NCBI GenBank assembly: GCA_018969685.1
Contig: JAGWXX010000008.1
Location: 1 to 41,569, forward strand
DNA from: Acidobacteriota bacterium
GTDB taxonomy: Bacteria > Actinomycetota > Acidimicrobiia > Acidimicrobiales > Ilumatobacteraceae
DNA: 41,569 nucleotides
Direction of reading: 5' to 3'
Below the pieces are notes generated by a model, which saw only the letters and a list, made by a program, of their open reading frames with translations, searched no databases and was not told the origin of the DNA. The position numbers were made by a program, and so were the translations under genes. Positions within the stretch are counted from its first letter, which is position 1; every line of letters starts with the position of its first letter. This document shows, piece by piece, positions 16,640 through 24,692 of this stretch.

Positions 16640-17701
16640 TCAATCCTTGCACCCAGCCGGCGCACCCAGCCGGTCGAGCGTCCACCGGGCCTGTTCGCGC
16701 AGCACCGGGTTCGCATGGTGCTCGTAGCGGCGCGCTGCATCCAGCGAGCGCCGGTCGCGCACGCCCGAGTTGCCGAGCACGATCAGCGCGTTGCGCCTCA
16801 CCCAGTCGGGATTGCGGTCCGCCACGTAGGCGCGCCCCATCGCAGCGAGGACGTCCTCGTCGGATCCCTCGAGCAGTGCGACGACGTCGACCGACGCGGA
16901 TGCGGCCGCGGGCGCCCCCTGCCTGCGCGCAACCGCCACGCGCGCGGGCGGACACGGCTCCTGGCAGTCGTCGCATCCGTAGAGGCGGTCGCCGAGCGCG
17001 TCCCGGTACCGCGGATCGAAGGGCCCGGGCTTCTGCGCGAGCCACGACAGGCAGCGCGTCGCGTCGACGACGCCGGGCTCGACGATCGCGCCGGTCGGGC
17101 ATGCGTCGATGCACCGTCGGCACGCCCCGCATCCGTCCTCGACCGGGGCCTCCGACGGATCGAGGTCGGCCGACGTGACCACCGCCCCGAGGATCACCCA
17201 GCTGCCGAGCCCCCGCACGAGGATCTGTGCGTTCTTCCCGAACCATCCCAGACCCGCGAGATGGGCTGCCTCACGATCGACGAGGGAATTGTCGTCGGCG
17301 AACGCCACGGCCAGATGGCCGTCGGCCCTCAGCCGGTCGCGCACCGATCCGAGCGCGTCGCGCAGCGCCCCGTAGTGGTCGCCGCGCGCGTACCGGGCGA
17401 ACCGACCGTGACCGGCGGGAACCGGGGGATCGTCGGCGCTGCCGTACCACCGTGCACCCACCACCATCGACCGCGCACCGCGCACCGCGCGAGCGGGGTC
17501 GGTCGAACGCTCGGGATTCCGGAAGGTGAACTGCATGCCGGCGTCGAATCCGCGTGCCACGCGGTCGCGAATGGCGTCCCGCGCCCGCAGCATCGGCTCG
17601 GCCGGCGCAACGCCGACGGCGTCGAGCCCCGCGGCCAGCCCGGCCCGGATGACCTCCGCCGTATACCCGTCCCGCGGAATGGCGGCGTCAGCCGGCGGCA
17701 T
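16640..17701 (-). CDS. queG: epoxyqueuosine reductase QueG
   Basis: 353 aa. It reduces epoxyqueuosine to queuosine at tRNA position 34, using a B12 cofactor and two 4Fe-4S clusters. The clusters are visible as CGACRRCIDACP (C191, C194, C197, C201) and C217 with CDDCQEPCP (C243, C246, C250). LAGLGWFGKN (about 148-157) is the signature QueG segment. The C-terminal about 80 residues carry HEAT-like repeats (RRNALIVLGNSG, NPVLREQARWTLDRL), which are known to contact tRNA. The ATG at 17701 overlaps the preceding small gene by 14 nt. No other queuosine gene is in the window. Confidence 0.95.
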   Translation of the reverse strand: MPPADAAIPRDGYTAEVIRAGLAAGLDAVGVAPAEPMLRARDAIRDRVARGFDAGMQFTFRNPERSTDPARAVRGARSMVVGARWYGSADDPPVPAGHGRFARYARGDHYGALRDALGSVRDRLRADGHLAVAFADDNSLVDREAAHLAGLGWFGKNAQILVRGLGSWVILGAVVTSADLDPSEAPVEDGCGACRRCIDACPTGAIVEPGVVDATRCLSWLAQKPGPFDPRYRDALGDRLYGCDDCQEPCPPARVAVARRQGAPAAASASVDVVALLEGSDEDVLAAMGRAYVADRNPDWVRRNALIVLGNSGVRDRRSLDAARRYEHHANPVLREQARWTLDRLGAPAGCKD

Positions 17702-17903
17702 GGTGCCGAATCGTAGGCACCATGCCCTTCCGCACCAGCAGACGGACCGCCCGCTCCTCCTCGAGGTCGAAGACCACGGCGCCCTCCGGCGCGTCGACGA
17801 GTGCCGTCACGAGGCAGTCGTCGCACGCATCGGTAGCGCGCATCGTGCAGGTGTCGCACGAGATGACGAGCGACGGACGGGGAGAGTCGTGGCGCTGTTC
17901 CAT
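17688..17903 (-). CDS. small CxxC-pair protein (putative zinc-binding), unknown function
   Basis: 71 aa. Two CxxC knuckles, CDTC (C16, C19) and CDDC (C27, C30), are separated by seven residues and look like a compact zinc or Fe-S site. The remainder (VTALVDAPEGAVVFDLEEER then AVRLLVRKGMVP) is helical and acidic. I recognise no name for it. It overlaps the queG start by 14 nt and follows thrB by 23 nt, so it belongs to the same transcript. A role with QueG as a small metal or redox partner is speculative. The ATG at 17903 is the only reasonable start near the end of thrB. Confidence 0.72.
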   Translation of the reverse strand: MEQRHDSPRPSLVISCDTCTMRATDACDDCLVTALVDAPEGAVVFDLEEERAVRLLVRKGMVPTIRHHAAG

Positions 17904-17926
17904 GCCGTCATCATGACGGCGGGGTG

Positions 17927-18751
17927 TCACACGGTTTCGACGAGCCTCGCCCCTTCGAGGTCGATGTCCAGCACCTTTACCGTGCCGCCTGCCGGCAGTG
18001 CAGCAGCCACCGCGGGCGCGTCGGCCGGCTCGCACATCGCCGCAACGGTCGGCCCCGATCCCGACAGCCACGCTGCGAGCGCGCTGGTGTCCAGCGCCGC
18101 ACGCAGCGCCTCGGCGGAAGCCGGCGCGTCGGCGAGTCGACGGTCCTGATGGATGCGGTCGCGGGTCGCCTCGCGCAGCACGCCCCGGTCGCCCGAGGCC
18201 AGCGCAGCGAGCAGCAGCGTCGCGCGGCCGATGTTGAACACCACGTCCGCGAGCGGGATCTGCGGCGGGATCGCGGTGCGCGACTTGTCGGTCGAGGTCG
18301 TGAAGTCCGGAATCCACACCACCATTGACGCGGGAAATGCGACGGGCACGGCGGCCACCTCGCCGCCCGCGCTCGCGGTGACTCCACCCACCAGCGAGGC
18401 GGCGACGTTGTCGGGGTGCCCCTCCAACTCGGTGGCAAGGTGCAGAATCTCCTTGCGCACGCCGAGGAGGTCGTCGATTCCGCGTTGGGCGTGCGCCGCG
18501 ACGATGCCACCCACGCGGGCGGCGCCACTGAAGCCGAGTCCGCGCCCCATCGGGATGCGACCGCGCACCCACAGGTCTCCCGCGCCGCCGGCGCGCCGGA
18601 ACGCGTCCATGGCCGGATGACGATCCTCCGCCTTCGTCGCGCCGTCGGGTGCGTCCGACGTCCCGCATTCGAAGTACAGCGACAGTGCCATGCCGAGCGC
18701 GTCGAAGCCGGGTCCGAGGTTGGCGGAGCTTGCGGGAACCTTTACGTGCAC
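17927..18751 (-). CDS. thrB: homoserine kinase (GHMP family)
   Basis: 274 aa. It phosphorylates homoserine on the way to threonine. VKVPASSANLGPGFDALG at the N-terminus and ELEGHPDNVAASLVGG (about 127-142) are homoserine-kinase signatures, and WLSGSGPTVAAM is the GHMP C-terminal motif. The phosphate loop reads PMGRGLGFSGAA, where most members have GLGSSAA, a variation in the ATP-binding turn. It starts 4 nt after trpD and precedes the CxxC mini-gene. With metX elsewhere in the window, both branches leaving homoserine are represented. Confidence 0.9.
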   Translation of the reverse strand: MHVKVPASSANLGPGFDALGMALSLYFECGTSDAPDGATKAEDRHPAMDAFRRAGGAGDLWVRGRIPMGRGLGFSGAARVGGIVAAHAQRGIDDLLGVRKEILHLATELEGHPDNVAASLVGGVTASAGGEVAAVPVAFPASMVVWIPDFTTSTDKSRTAIPPQIPLADVVFNIGRATLLLAALASGDRGVLREATRDRIHQDRRLADAPASAEALRAALDTSALAAWLSGSGPTVAAMCEPADAPAVAAALPAGGTVKVLDIDLEGARLVETV

Positions 18752-18755
18752 GCCG

Positions 18756-19808
18756 TCATCCCTCCGTCGACCGGCTCGCGGACACGAACGCCGCGAGCAC
18801 GTCGTGCGCAGCTCCCGAATCGATGCTCCGCTCGGCGACGATGCGCCCTTCCGTCAGGTCTCCTGCCGCGCCGGCCACCACGAGCGCCGCAGCGGCGTTC
18901 AGCACGACGACGTCGCGCACGGGTCCCGCCGCGCCGTCGAGCATGTCGCGCACCGCGGCGGCGTTCGTGGCCGGGTCGCCGCCGCGCAGGGCCTCCACGT
19001 CCGCCCGTGCGAGGCCGAGGTCGGCGCCGTCCACCGTGAACGAGCGGGTCGCACCTGCGTGCACCTCCGTCACCTCGTTCGGCCCGCCGAGGCCGAGCTC
19101 GTCCAATCCCCCGTGGCCGTGCACGATCCAGGCGCGCCTGACCCCCCGCTCGACGAGCGCGCGACCCATCAGCGGCGCGAGGTCGGGCGACCGCACGCCG
19201 AGCAGCATGAACGCCACCGGCGCAGGGTTCGCCAGCGGTCCGAGCACGTTGAACACCGTGGGGACGCCCAACTCCCGCCGGACGGGCCCGACGTGGCGGA
19301 ACGCGGGATGGAACGACGGCGCGAAGCAGAAGCCGAAGCCCGTGCGCGCCACGCTGTCCGCCACGGCCTGCGCCGTCGATTCGATGGCCGCCCCGAGTGC
19401 CTCGAGTACGTCGGCCGTGCCGCACTTGGACGACGCCGCACGGTTGCCGTGCTTGCACACCGGGACGCCCGCGCCGGCGACCACGAGCGCCGCCATGGTC
19501 GAGACGTTCACCGAGTGCGACCTGTCGCCGCCGGTACCGACGATGTCGATCGCCCGCTCCGCGACCGTCTCCGGCATCCCGACGCGCGTCGACGCCGCCA
19601 GTACGGCACCGAGCATCCCGGCGACCTCGTCGGCCGTCTCACCCCTCGTGCGCAGGCCGATGAGCACCGCTGCCACCTGCGCCGGGGTCGCATCGCCCTC
19701 GAGCAGGGCGCGCATGACCGAACCCGCGTCGTCGGACCCGAGCGTTCCGCCCGAGGAGATCCGGCCGATGACCCCCGGCCACCCGCCGAGCGCGTCGAGC
19801 GCGCTCAT
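18756..19808 (-). CDS. trpD: anthranilate phosphoribosyltransferase
   Basis: 350 aa. It joins anthranilate to phosphoribosyl pyrophosphate, the second step of tryptophan synthesis. VGTGGDRSHSVNVSTMAA (PRPP and Mg-binding region), KHGNRAASSKCGTADVLEAL and FAPSFHPAFRHVGPVR, with the conserved HPA/VGPVRRELG segment, leave no doubt. The length is normal. It lies 6 nt after whiB and 4 nt before thrB. No other trp genes are adjacent, so the gene is detached from a trp operon. Confidence 0.96.
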   Translation of the reverse strand: MSALDALGGWPGVIGRISSGGTLGSDDAGSVMRALLEGDATPAQVAAVLIGLRTRGETADEVAGMLGAVLAASTRVGMPETVAERAIDIVGTGGDRSHSVNVSTMAALVVAGAGVPVCKHGNRAASSKCGTADVLEALGAAIESTAQAVADSVARTGFGFCFAPSFHPAFRHVGPVRRELGVPTVFNVLGPLANPAPVAFMLLGVRSPDLAPLMGRALVERGVRRAWIVHGHGGLDELGLGGPNEVTEVHAGATRSFTVDGADLGLARADVEALRGGDPATNAAAVRDMLDGAAGPVRDVVVLNAAAALVVAGAAGDLTEGRIVAERSIDSGAAHDVLAAFVSASRSTEG

Positions 19809-19814
19809 CGTGCG

Positions 19815-20057
19815 TCAGGCCGTGCGGCGACGCTGGCGCAGCAACCGTCGACGCTCGCGGGCGGTCGCGCCGCCCCAGACGCCTTGGTGCTCGCGGTTGT
19901 CGAGGGCATGGTTGAGACACGCTAGGCGCACGGCGCACTCGGCGCACACGGCCTTGGCGTCCTCCGCGAGGTCCTCGTCATCCTCCGGATAGAAGATCTC
20001 GGCGTCGAGGCCCTGGCAGGCCCCCCTTGCACGCCACGTCGCATCAGCGGCACCCAT
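19815..20057 (-). CDS. WhiB-family 4Fe-4S transcriptional regulator
   Basis: 80 aa. Four cysteines in the Wbl pattern (C14, then C38, C41, C47: CAECAVRLAC) ligate the redox-sensitive cluster. GVWGG (59-63) is the diagnostic turn, followed by the basic DNA-contacting tail ARERRRLLRQRRR. Wbl proteins act with sigma factor to control development, redox response or metabolism and are confined to Actinobacteria and their phages. The gene heads a twelve-gene run. A likely -10 box lies about 41 nt upstream of the ATG. The subclass (WhiB1, 2, 3 and so on) is not determinable by eye. Confidence 0.95.
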   Translation of the reverse strand: MGAADATWRARGACQGLDAEIFYPEDDEDLAEDAKAVCAECAVRLACLNHALDNREHQGVWGGATARERRRLLRQRRRTA

Positions 20058-20097
20058 CGTTCCAGCCCCCCAGCCGGTCCACTGTCCCCTCCTCGGA

Positions 20098-20103
20098 AGA
20101 CTA
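20098..20103 (-). promoter_or_regulatory. candidate -10 box for the whiB-led operon
   Basis: TAGTCT on the minus strand fits TANNNT and would start transcription about 34 nt before the whiB ATG. A TTGGTT further upstream could act as a -35, but the spacing (19 nt) is long. Confidence 0.35.
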
Positions 20104-20130
20104 CGAGCCTCGCCGCGCCGCGAACCAATT

Positions 20131-20142
20131 GACCGATCGGTC
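20131..20142. promoter_or_regulatory. perfect 12-bp palindrome upstream of whiB (possible operator)
   Basis: GACCGATCGGTC is a perfect palindrome lying about 75 nt upstream of whiB, next to the putative -35 region, and is followed by further GGTCG/CGACC half-sites. It could be a repressor or activator site. A GC-rich palindrome of this size can also occur by chance. Confidence 0.3.
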
Positions 20143-20177
20143 GGTCGAGCGACCGGACTGGCCGTCCGGAGCCCCGA

Positions 20178-21482
20178 TCAGGGCTCCTCGGGGATGCCAT
20201 AGGCACGGGCGATCACCTGGATCGGGTGGCGCGCCACCACGCCGACCTGTGACTCCACCGCGGCGTTGGACCGGGCGCAGTCGCCCGCCGCCACGGTACC
20301 CGCCGCGGCGAGCTCCCGTCCGAGCGACTCGGACATCGAAGCCGACCAGCCGGCGAACCGCGCGCGCCCGCTCCACGGCTCCTCGCCGCCGGAGCACCCG
20401 TACACCACCGTGACCGTCGCCCCCGTGAGTCGCAGCAGGTCGCGGCTGCGCACGGCGACGTCCTGGGCGCGCAGACGGCACGGTGCGTGGTACGCGATCG
20501 ACTCCGGGACGTCGCCGGAGAAGTCGGTGTCGAGGGCGGACTCACCCTCCGCATGGGCGCGCATGAGGTACTCGGCCGCATCGAAGGTGTGCGCCGCGAG
20601 CAGGTTGGCGTCGGGCCCGCCCACGAAATCCGGGTAGTCGCGGCGGATCACGAGGCTGCAGGTGGGCTGCGCCACGACGACGTCGCGTCCCGCCCGCACG
20701 ACGGCCGAGAGCGCGCGCACGTTGCGGACCGCCGACTGGACGAACGACTCGACGTCCCCTCCGTGCAGGTACGGCGCGCCGCAGCATCCCGCGCCCTCGG
20801 CCAGCGAGCACTCGATGCCGTTGTGCTCGAGCACCTTCACGAGGTCGCGCCCGATGTCGGGGCGCTGGTACTCCACGAGGCACGTCGGGTAGACCGCGAC
20901 GCGTGCGCGCGCATCGGCCAGGCGAACCGTGACCCTGCGCGCGAACCACGTCGTGAAGCGCTCACGGGCGACGGGAGGAAGCAGGCGCTGCGCCGGGATG
21001 CCCGCCACCTTCTCGACGGCGCGCCGCACGAGCGTGCCAGGCGCCGACCCCGCGACGGCCGCGGCAACCGCCCCCGCACGGGACGCGACCGCAGCCACCG
21101 CATCGGTCCGACCCGCGACTGCGACGGACGCCCTCGTCCGGAGCGGCACGTGGCCGTTTGCCCACCGCATCGCGTTCGCCCGCAGCATCAGCCGGGGTAC
21201 GTCGAGCGCCGACTCGCTGCGGCTTGGCGCGTGCGGGCACTCGACGATGCACGCTCCGCACTGGAAGCACCCGTCCACGACCCGGTCCTGCTGCGCCGGG
21301 ACCAGCCAGCCCGCGTCGCGGTCGTCCCTGCGGTCGAGGAGCGCGAAGAGCGTCGGAAACGAGGGGCACAGGTCGGTGCACCTGCGGCACCCCTCGCAGA
21401 GGTTGAACGCGCGCGTCAGCTCTCCGCGCACGTCGGCCTCGTCGAGGTACCGGGGGTCGTTCGGGTCGTAGGTCGTCGTCAT
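20178..21482 (-). CDS. GlpC-like Fe-S/CCG-domain oxidoreductase subunit
   Basis: 434 aa. Two 4Fe-4S motifs (CEGCRRCTDLCP near residue 29 and CFQCGACIVECP near residue 73) precede a GlpC/HdrD-type CCG domain (YPTCLVEYQ then GAGCCGAPYLHGG). A second CCG unit is degenerate: APCRLRAQ is kept, but the expected CCG reads GCSGGEEPW, and the final DCxxC reads DCARS. Such subunits hand electrons from a flavoprotein to the quinone pool. It diverges from glpD across 74 bp, which suggests it accepts electrons from GlpD or the AGPS-like protein. It could instead belong to a lactate or glycolate oxidase. The ATG at 21482 avoids a spurious upstream extension. Confidence 0.85.
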   Translation of the reverse strand: MTTTYDPNDPRYLDEADVRGELTRAFNLCEGCRRCTDLCPSFPTLFALLDRRDDRDAGWLVPAQQDRVVDGCFQCGACIVECPHAPSRSESALDVPRLMLRANAMRWANGHVPLRTRASVAVAGRTDAVAAVASRAGAVAAAVAGSAPGTLVRRAVEKVAGIPAQRLLPPVARERFTTWFARRVTVRLADARARVAVYPTCLVEYQRPDIGRDLVKVLEHNGIECSLAEGAGCCGAPYLHGGDVESFVQSAVRNVRALSAVVRAGRDVVVAQPTCSLVIRRDYPDFVGGPDANLLAAHTFDAAEYLMRAHAEGESALDTDFSGDVPESIAYHAPCRLRAQDVAVRSRDLLRLTGATVTVVYGCSGGEEPWSGRARFAGWSASMSESLGRELAAAGTVAAGDCARSNAAVESQVGVVARHPIQVIARAYGIPEEP

Positions 21483-21556
21483 GCAGGCGCGCCAGCACGA
21501 GAGGGTAGGCACGACCCGACCGCACGACAAGCACCGCAACTACGCTCGGCAGCGCC

Positions 21557-23218
21557 ATGGCCCTGCAACGCGCCGACGCCCTGCGGCGCCTCGCAACCGA
21601 GGAGTTCGACGTGCTCGTGGTGGGCGGGGGCATCACCGGCCTCGGCACCGCGCTCGACGCGGCGTCGCGCGGACTGCGCACGGCCCTCGTCGAACGGGAC
21701 GACTTCTCCTCTGGGACCTCGTCGAAGAGCAGCAAGCTCTCGCACGGCGGGCTGCGCTACCTCCAGCAGGGGGACGTCCAACTGGTGTACGAGGCCCTGC
21801 ACGAGCGGCAGCGCATGCTGCGCAACGCGCCGCACCTCGTGCAGCCGTTGGCGTTCATGATCCCGCTCCAGGCGAAGGGGGGCGTCGTACCCCGCCGGAT
21901 CGCCCGCGCGTTAGGCAGTGCGCTGTGGATGTACGACCTCACCGGGGGCTGGCGCATCGGCCGCCTGCACCGGCGCATCGACGGTGCAGCAGCGAAGGGG
22001 CACTTCCCCACGGCACCCGAGGGCCGCATCGCGGGCGCGTACGTCTACTACGACGCGACGGTGGACGACTCGCGGCTCTGCATCGCCGTGGCGCGCACGG
22101 CCGCGGCGCGCGGCGCGGCGATCGCCAACCGGGCCCGCGTCGTGTCGATCCTGCACGACGGGGAGGGCCGCGCACGGGGCGCCACCGTGTCGACGCCGGA
22201 TGCCGGCGACATCGAGGTGCGGGCACGAACCGTCGTCAACGCCTCTGGCGTGTGGTCGGACGCCGTGCGCACCGCTGACGAGGGCCGCGACCCCCGCAGC
22301 ATCCGGCCGGCAAAGGGGATCCACGTCACGTTCCCATGGTCGAAGATCCGCAACGACGTCGCGATCATCGTGCCGGTGCGCCAGGACCGGCGGAGCCTCT
22401 TCGTCGTGCCGTGGATCGCCAACGGGGACGGCACCTACCGGTACACGTACGTCGGCACCACCGACACCGACTTCGCGGGGGGCACCGACGAGTCGCAGTG
22501 CAGCCGCGACGACGTCGAGTACGTGCTGCGCGCGATGAACGACGCGCTCGCCGAGCCCCTCGACCGCTCCGACGTCACCGCCGCATGGTCGGGACTCCGC
22601 CCGCTGGTGCGCAGCGACGACGCATCCGGCAAGACGGCGGACCTCTCGCGGCGACACAAGGTCGCGGTATCGGAGAGCGGCGTCGTCACCATCTCCGGCG
22701 GCAAGCTGACCACCTATCGGAAGATGGCCGAGCACGCCGTGGACGCGGCTGCGAAGCGCCTCGGCGTCCGCGCCCGTTCGCGCACGCGACGCCTGCCGCT
22801 CGTCGGCGCCGTCGGGTTCGACCGCGACGACCTCGCCGGGCCCGACGGCCACCTCGCGGGGCGGTACGGATCGGAGCGGGGCCGGATCGAGCAGCTCGTC
22901 CGCGAGCGCCCCGACCTCGGAGCACCGCTCGTTCCCGGCCTCCCCTATGTGCGGGCCGAGGCGGTGTTCGCCGTCCGCGAGGAAATGGCGATGTCGCTCG
23001 ACGACGTGCTCAGCAGGAGGACGCGCGCACGGCTCCTCGACCGGAGGGCCAGCGTCGCGGCCGCCCGCAGCGTGGCCGAGCTGCTCGCCGGCGAGCTCGG
23101 CTGGTCCCCCGACCGGATCGCGGACGAAGTGCGCGAGTTCACCGACTCGTGCGCCCGCGAGGATGCCGCGGCGGAGGTCTCCGAAGCCGAGTACCTCGCC
23201 GCCCACCGGCAAGACTGA
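21557..23218 (+). CDS. glpD: glycerol-3-phosphate dehydrogenase (FAD)
   Basis: 553 aa. It oxidises glycerol-3-phosphate to dihydroxyacetone phosphate at the membrane. DVLVVGGGITGLGTALDA is the FAD Rossmann motif (about 18-35). GTSSKSSKLSHGGLRYL, YYDATVDDSRL, NASGVWSDAVR, GIHVTFPW and TISGGKLTTYRKMAE occur in the GlpD order, and a helical C-terminal domain completes the normal length. It is first in a glpD, AGPS-like, glpK operon. The divergent promoter region shared with the GlpC-like gene is only 74 bp. TACGCT at 21541-21546 is a possible -10. Confidence 0.96.
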   Translation: MALQRADALRRLATEEFDVLVVGGGITGLGTALDAASRGLRTALVERDDFSSGTSSKSSKLSHGGLRYLQQGDVQLVYEALHERQRMLRNAPHLVQPLAFMIPLQAKGGVVPRRIARALGSALWMYDLTGGWRIGRLHRRIDGAAAKGHFPTAPEGRIAGAYVYYDATVDDSRLCIAVARTAAARGAAIANRARVVSILHDGEGRARGATVSTPDAGDIEVRARTVVNASGVWSDAVRTADEGRDPRSIRPAKGIHVTFPWSKIRNDVAIIVPVRQDRRSLFVVPWIANGDGTYRYTYVGTTDTDFAGGTDESQCSRDDVEYVLRAMNDALAEPLDRSDVTAAWSGLRPLVRSDDASGKTADLSRRHKVAVSESGVVTISGGKLTTYRKMAEHAVDAAAKRLGVRARSRTRRLPLVGAVGFDRDDLAGPDGHLAGRYGSERGRIEQLVRERPDLGAPLVPGLPYVRAEAVFAVREEMAMSLDDVLSRRTRARLLDRRASVAAARSVAELLAGELGWSPDRIADEVREFTDSCAREDAAAEVSEAEYLAAHRQD

Positions 23219-23222
23219 CCCC

Positions 23223-24692
23223 ATGCCGCACCAGACGCCGATCGAGTTCGGCGTCCCGCATGGGTCCGTCTCCCCTCGCTTCGAACGGCGCACCGTCGTC
23301 GAGCCGGCGCTGGTCGCTGCGCTCGACGCCGCGTGCGGTGCGTCGACCGACCCGGCGGACCTTGCCGAGCACGGTCGCGACTGGTGGCCACTCGCCCTGC
23401 ACTGGGCGCTCGCGGGGCAGGTGCCCAACCTGCCCGCGGTCGTGGTGCGACCGCGCACGACGGCGCAGGTCGCGCAGGTCGCCGCGGCGTGCAGCGCCGC
23501 GCGGGTGCCACTGACGGTGTCCGGCGGCCGCAGCGGCGTGTCGGGGGGCGCAGTCCCCGTCCACGGCGGCGTCGTGCTGGACACGACGGAGCTCTCCGGT
23601 GTCGATGCGGTGGACGAGGTCTCGGGCCTCGTGACGGTCCGGGCAGGCACGTTCGGCCCCGACCTCGAGGACCATCTCGCGCCGCACGGTCTGCGCGTGG
23701 GCCACTACCCCCAGTCGTTCGCCATCTCGACCGTCGGCGGCTGGGTCGCGGCGCGCGGCGCGGGACAGTTCTCGACCCGCTACGGGAAGATCGACGACAT
23801 GGTCGCGGGGCTCGAGGTGGTGCTCGCCGACGGACGCGTGTTGCACGTGGGCGGCGCGCCGGCCGCCGCGGACGGACCCGACCTCGCGTCGCTCTTCATC
23901 GGCAGCGAGGGCACGCTCGGCATCGTGACGTCCGTGACGCTGCGCGCCCATCCGGTGCCGGACCACGAGGCGCGCGCCGCGTGGCGATTCGCGTCCTTCG
24001 CCGACGGCATCGCCGCCTCTCGCGACGCGGTGCGCCACGGAGCAACCCCCGCTGTGCTGCGCCTCTACGACGCGGCCGAGACCGCCCGCTCGCACGGCGG
24101 GGATGGCCACGACTGCATCCTCCTCGTGCTCGACGAGGGCGACGAGGGGCTCGTCGGGGCGACGATGGACCTCGTGGCGCGGAGCGCGACGAGCCGCGGT
24201 GCAGCGCCCGGCGACGGTGCGCGGGTAGCGGCGTGGCTCGAGCACCGAAACGACACGAGCGCGCTGCAGGCGCTGTCCCGGCGCGGCTACGTGGTGGACA
24301 CGATGGAGGTCGCCGCGCCGTGGTCCCGCCTGCCGGACGTCTACGGCGCGGTGGTCGGCGCTCTGCGCAACGTGCCGGGCTGCATCGCGGCGAGCGCCCA
24401 CCTCTCCCACAGCTACCTCGACGGAGCGTGCCTCTACTTCTCGTTCGCGGCGAAGGACGCGGGTCCGGTCGAGGCCGTCTACCGCAACCTGTGGGACGCG
24501 GGTCAGCGCGCCGCGCTCGCCGCAGGGGCGAACCTCGCCCACCATCACGGAGTCGGACTCAACCGCGCGCGATTCATGGACGAGGCGCTCGGCGGCGGCC
24601 TCGACGTGCTGCGGTCCCTCAAGGCGTCGCTCGACCCGCACGGAATCCTCAATCCGGGCAAGCTCGGACTCGGGCGCGAGGTGTGGCCGTGA
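23223..24692 (+). CDS. FAD-linked oxidase similar to alkyl-dihydroxyacetonephosphate synthase (AGPS)
   Basis: 489 aa. The PCMH-type FAD domain shows VVVRPRTTAQVAQVAAAC, VSGGRSGVSGG, FIGSEGTLGIVTSV and the glycine-rich YPQSFAISTVGGWVA. The C-terminal LAHHHGVGLNRARF motif and the DPHGILNPGKL ending are those of the AGPS/D-lactate-dehydrogenase superfamily. The three consecutive His are a hallmark of AGPS, which uses the flavin to swap an acyl for an alkyl chain. Bacterial relatives next to glpD are usually annotated only as flavoproteins. It starts 4 nt after glpD and overlaps glpK (GTGA), so its substrate is probably a glycerol-phosphate derivative. Ether-lipid synthesis is a hypothesis only. 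Confidence 0.86.
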   Translation: MPHQTPIEFGVPHGSVSPRFERRTVVEPALVAALDAACGASTDPADLAEHGRDWWPLALHWALAGQVPNLPAVVVRPRTTAQVAQVAAACSAARVPLTVSGGRSGVSGGAVPVHGGVVLDTTELSGVDAVDEVSGLVTVRAGTFGPDLEDHLAPHGLRVGHYPQSFAISTVGGWVAARGAGQFSTRYGKIDDMVAGLEVVLADGRVLHVGGAPAAADGPDLASLFIGSEGTLGIVTSVTLRAHPVPDHEARAAWRFASFADGIAASRDAVRHGATPAVLRLYDAAETARSHGGDGHDCILLVLDEGDEGLVGATMDLVARSATSRGAAPGDGARVAAWLEHRNDTSALQALSRRGYVVDTMEVAAPWSRLPDVYGAVVGALRNVPGCIAASAHLSHSYLDGACLYFSFAAKDAGPVEAVYRNLWDAGQRAALAAGANLAHHHGVGLNRARFMDEALGGGLDVLRSLKASLDPHGILNPGKLGLGREVWP

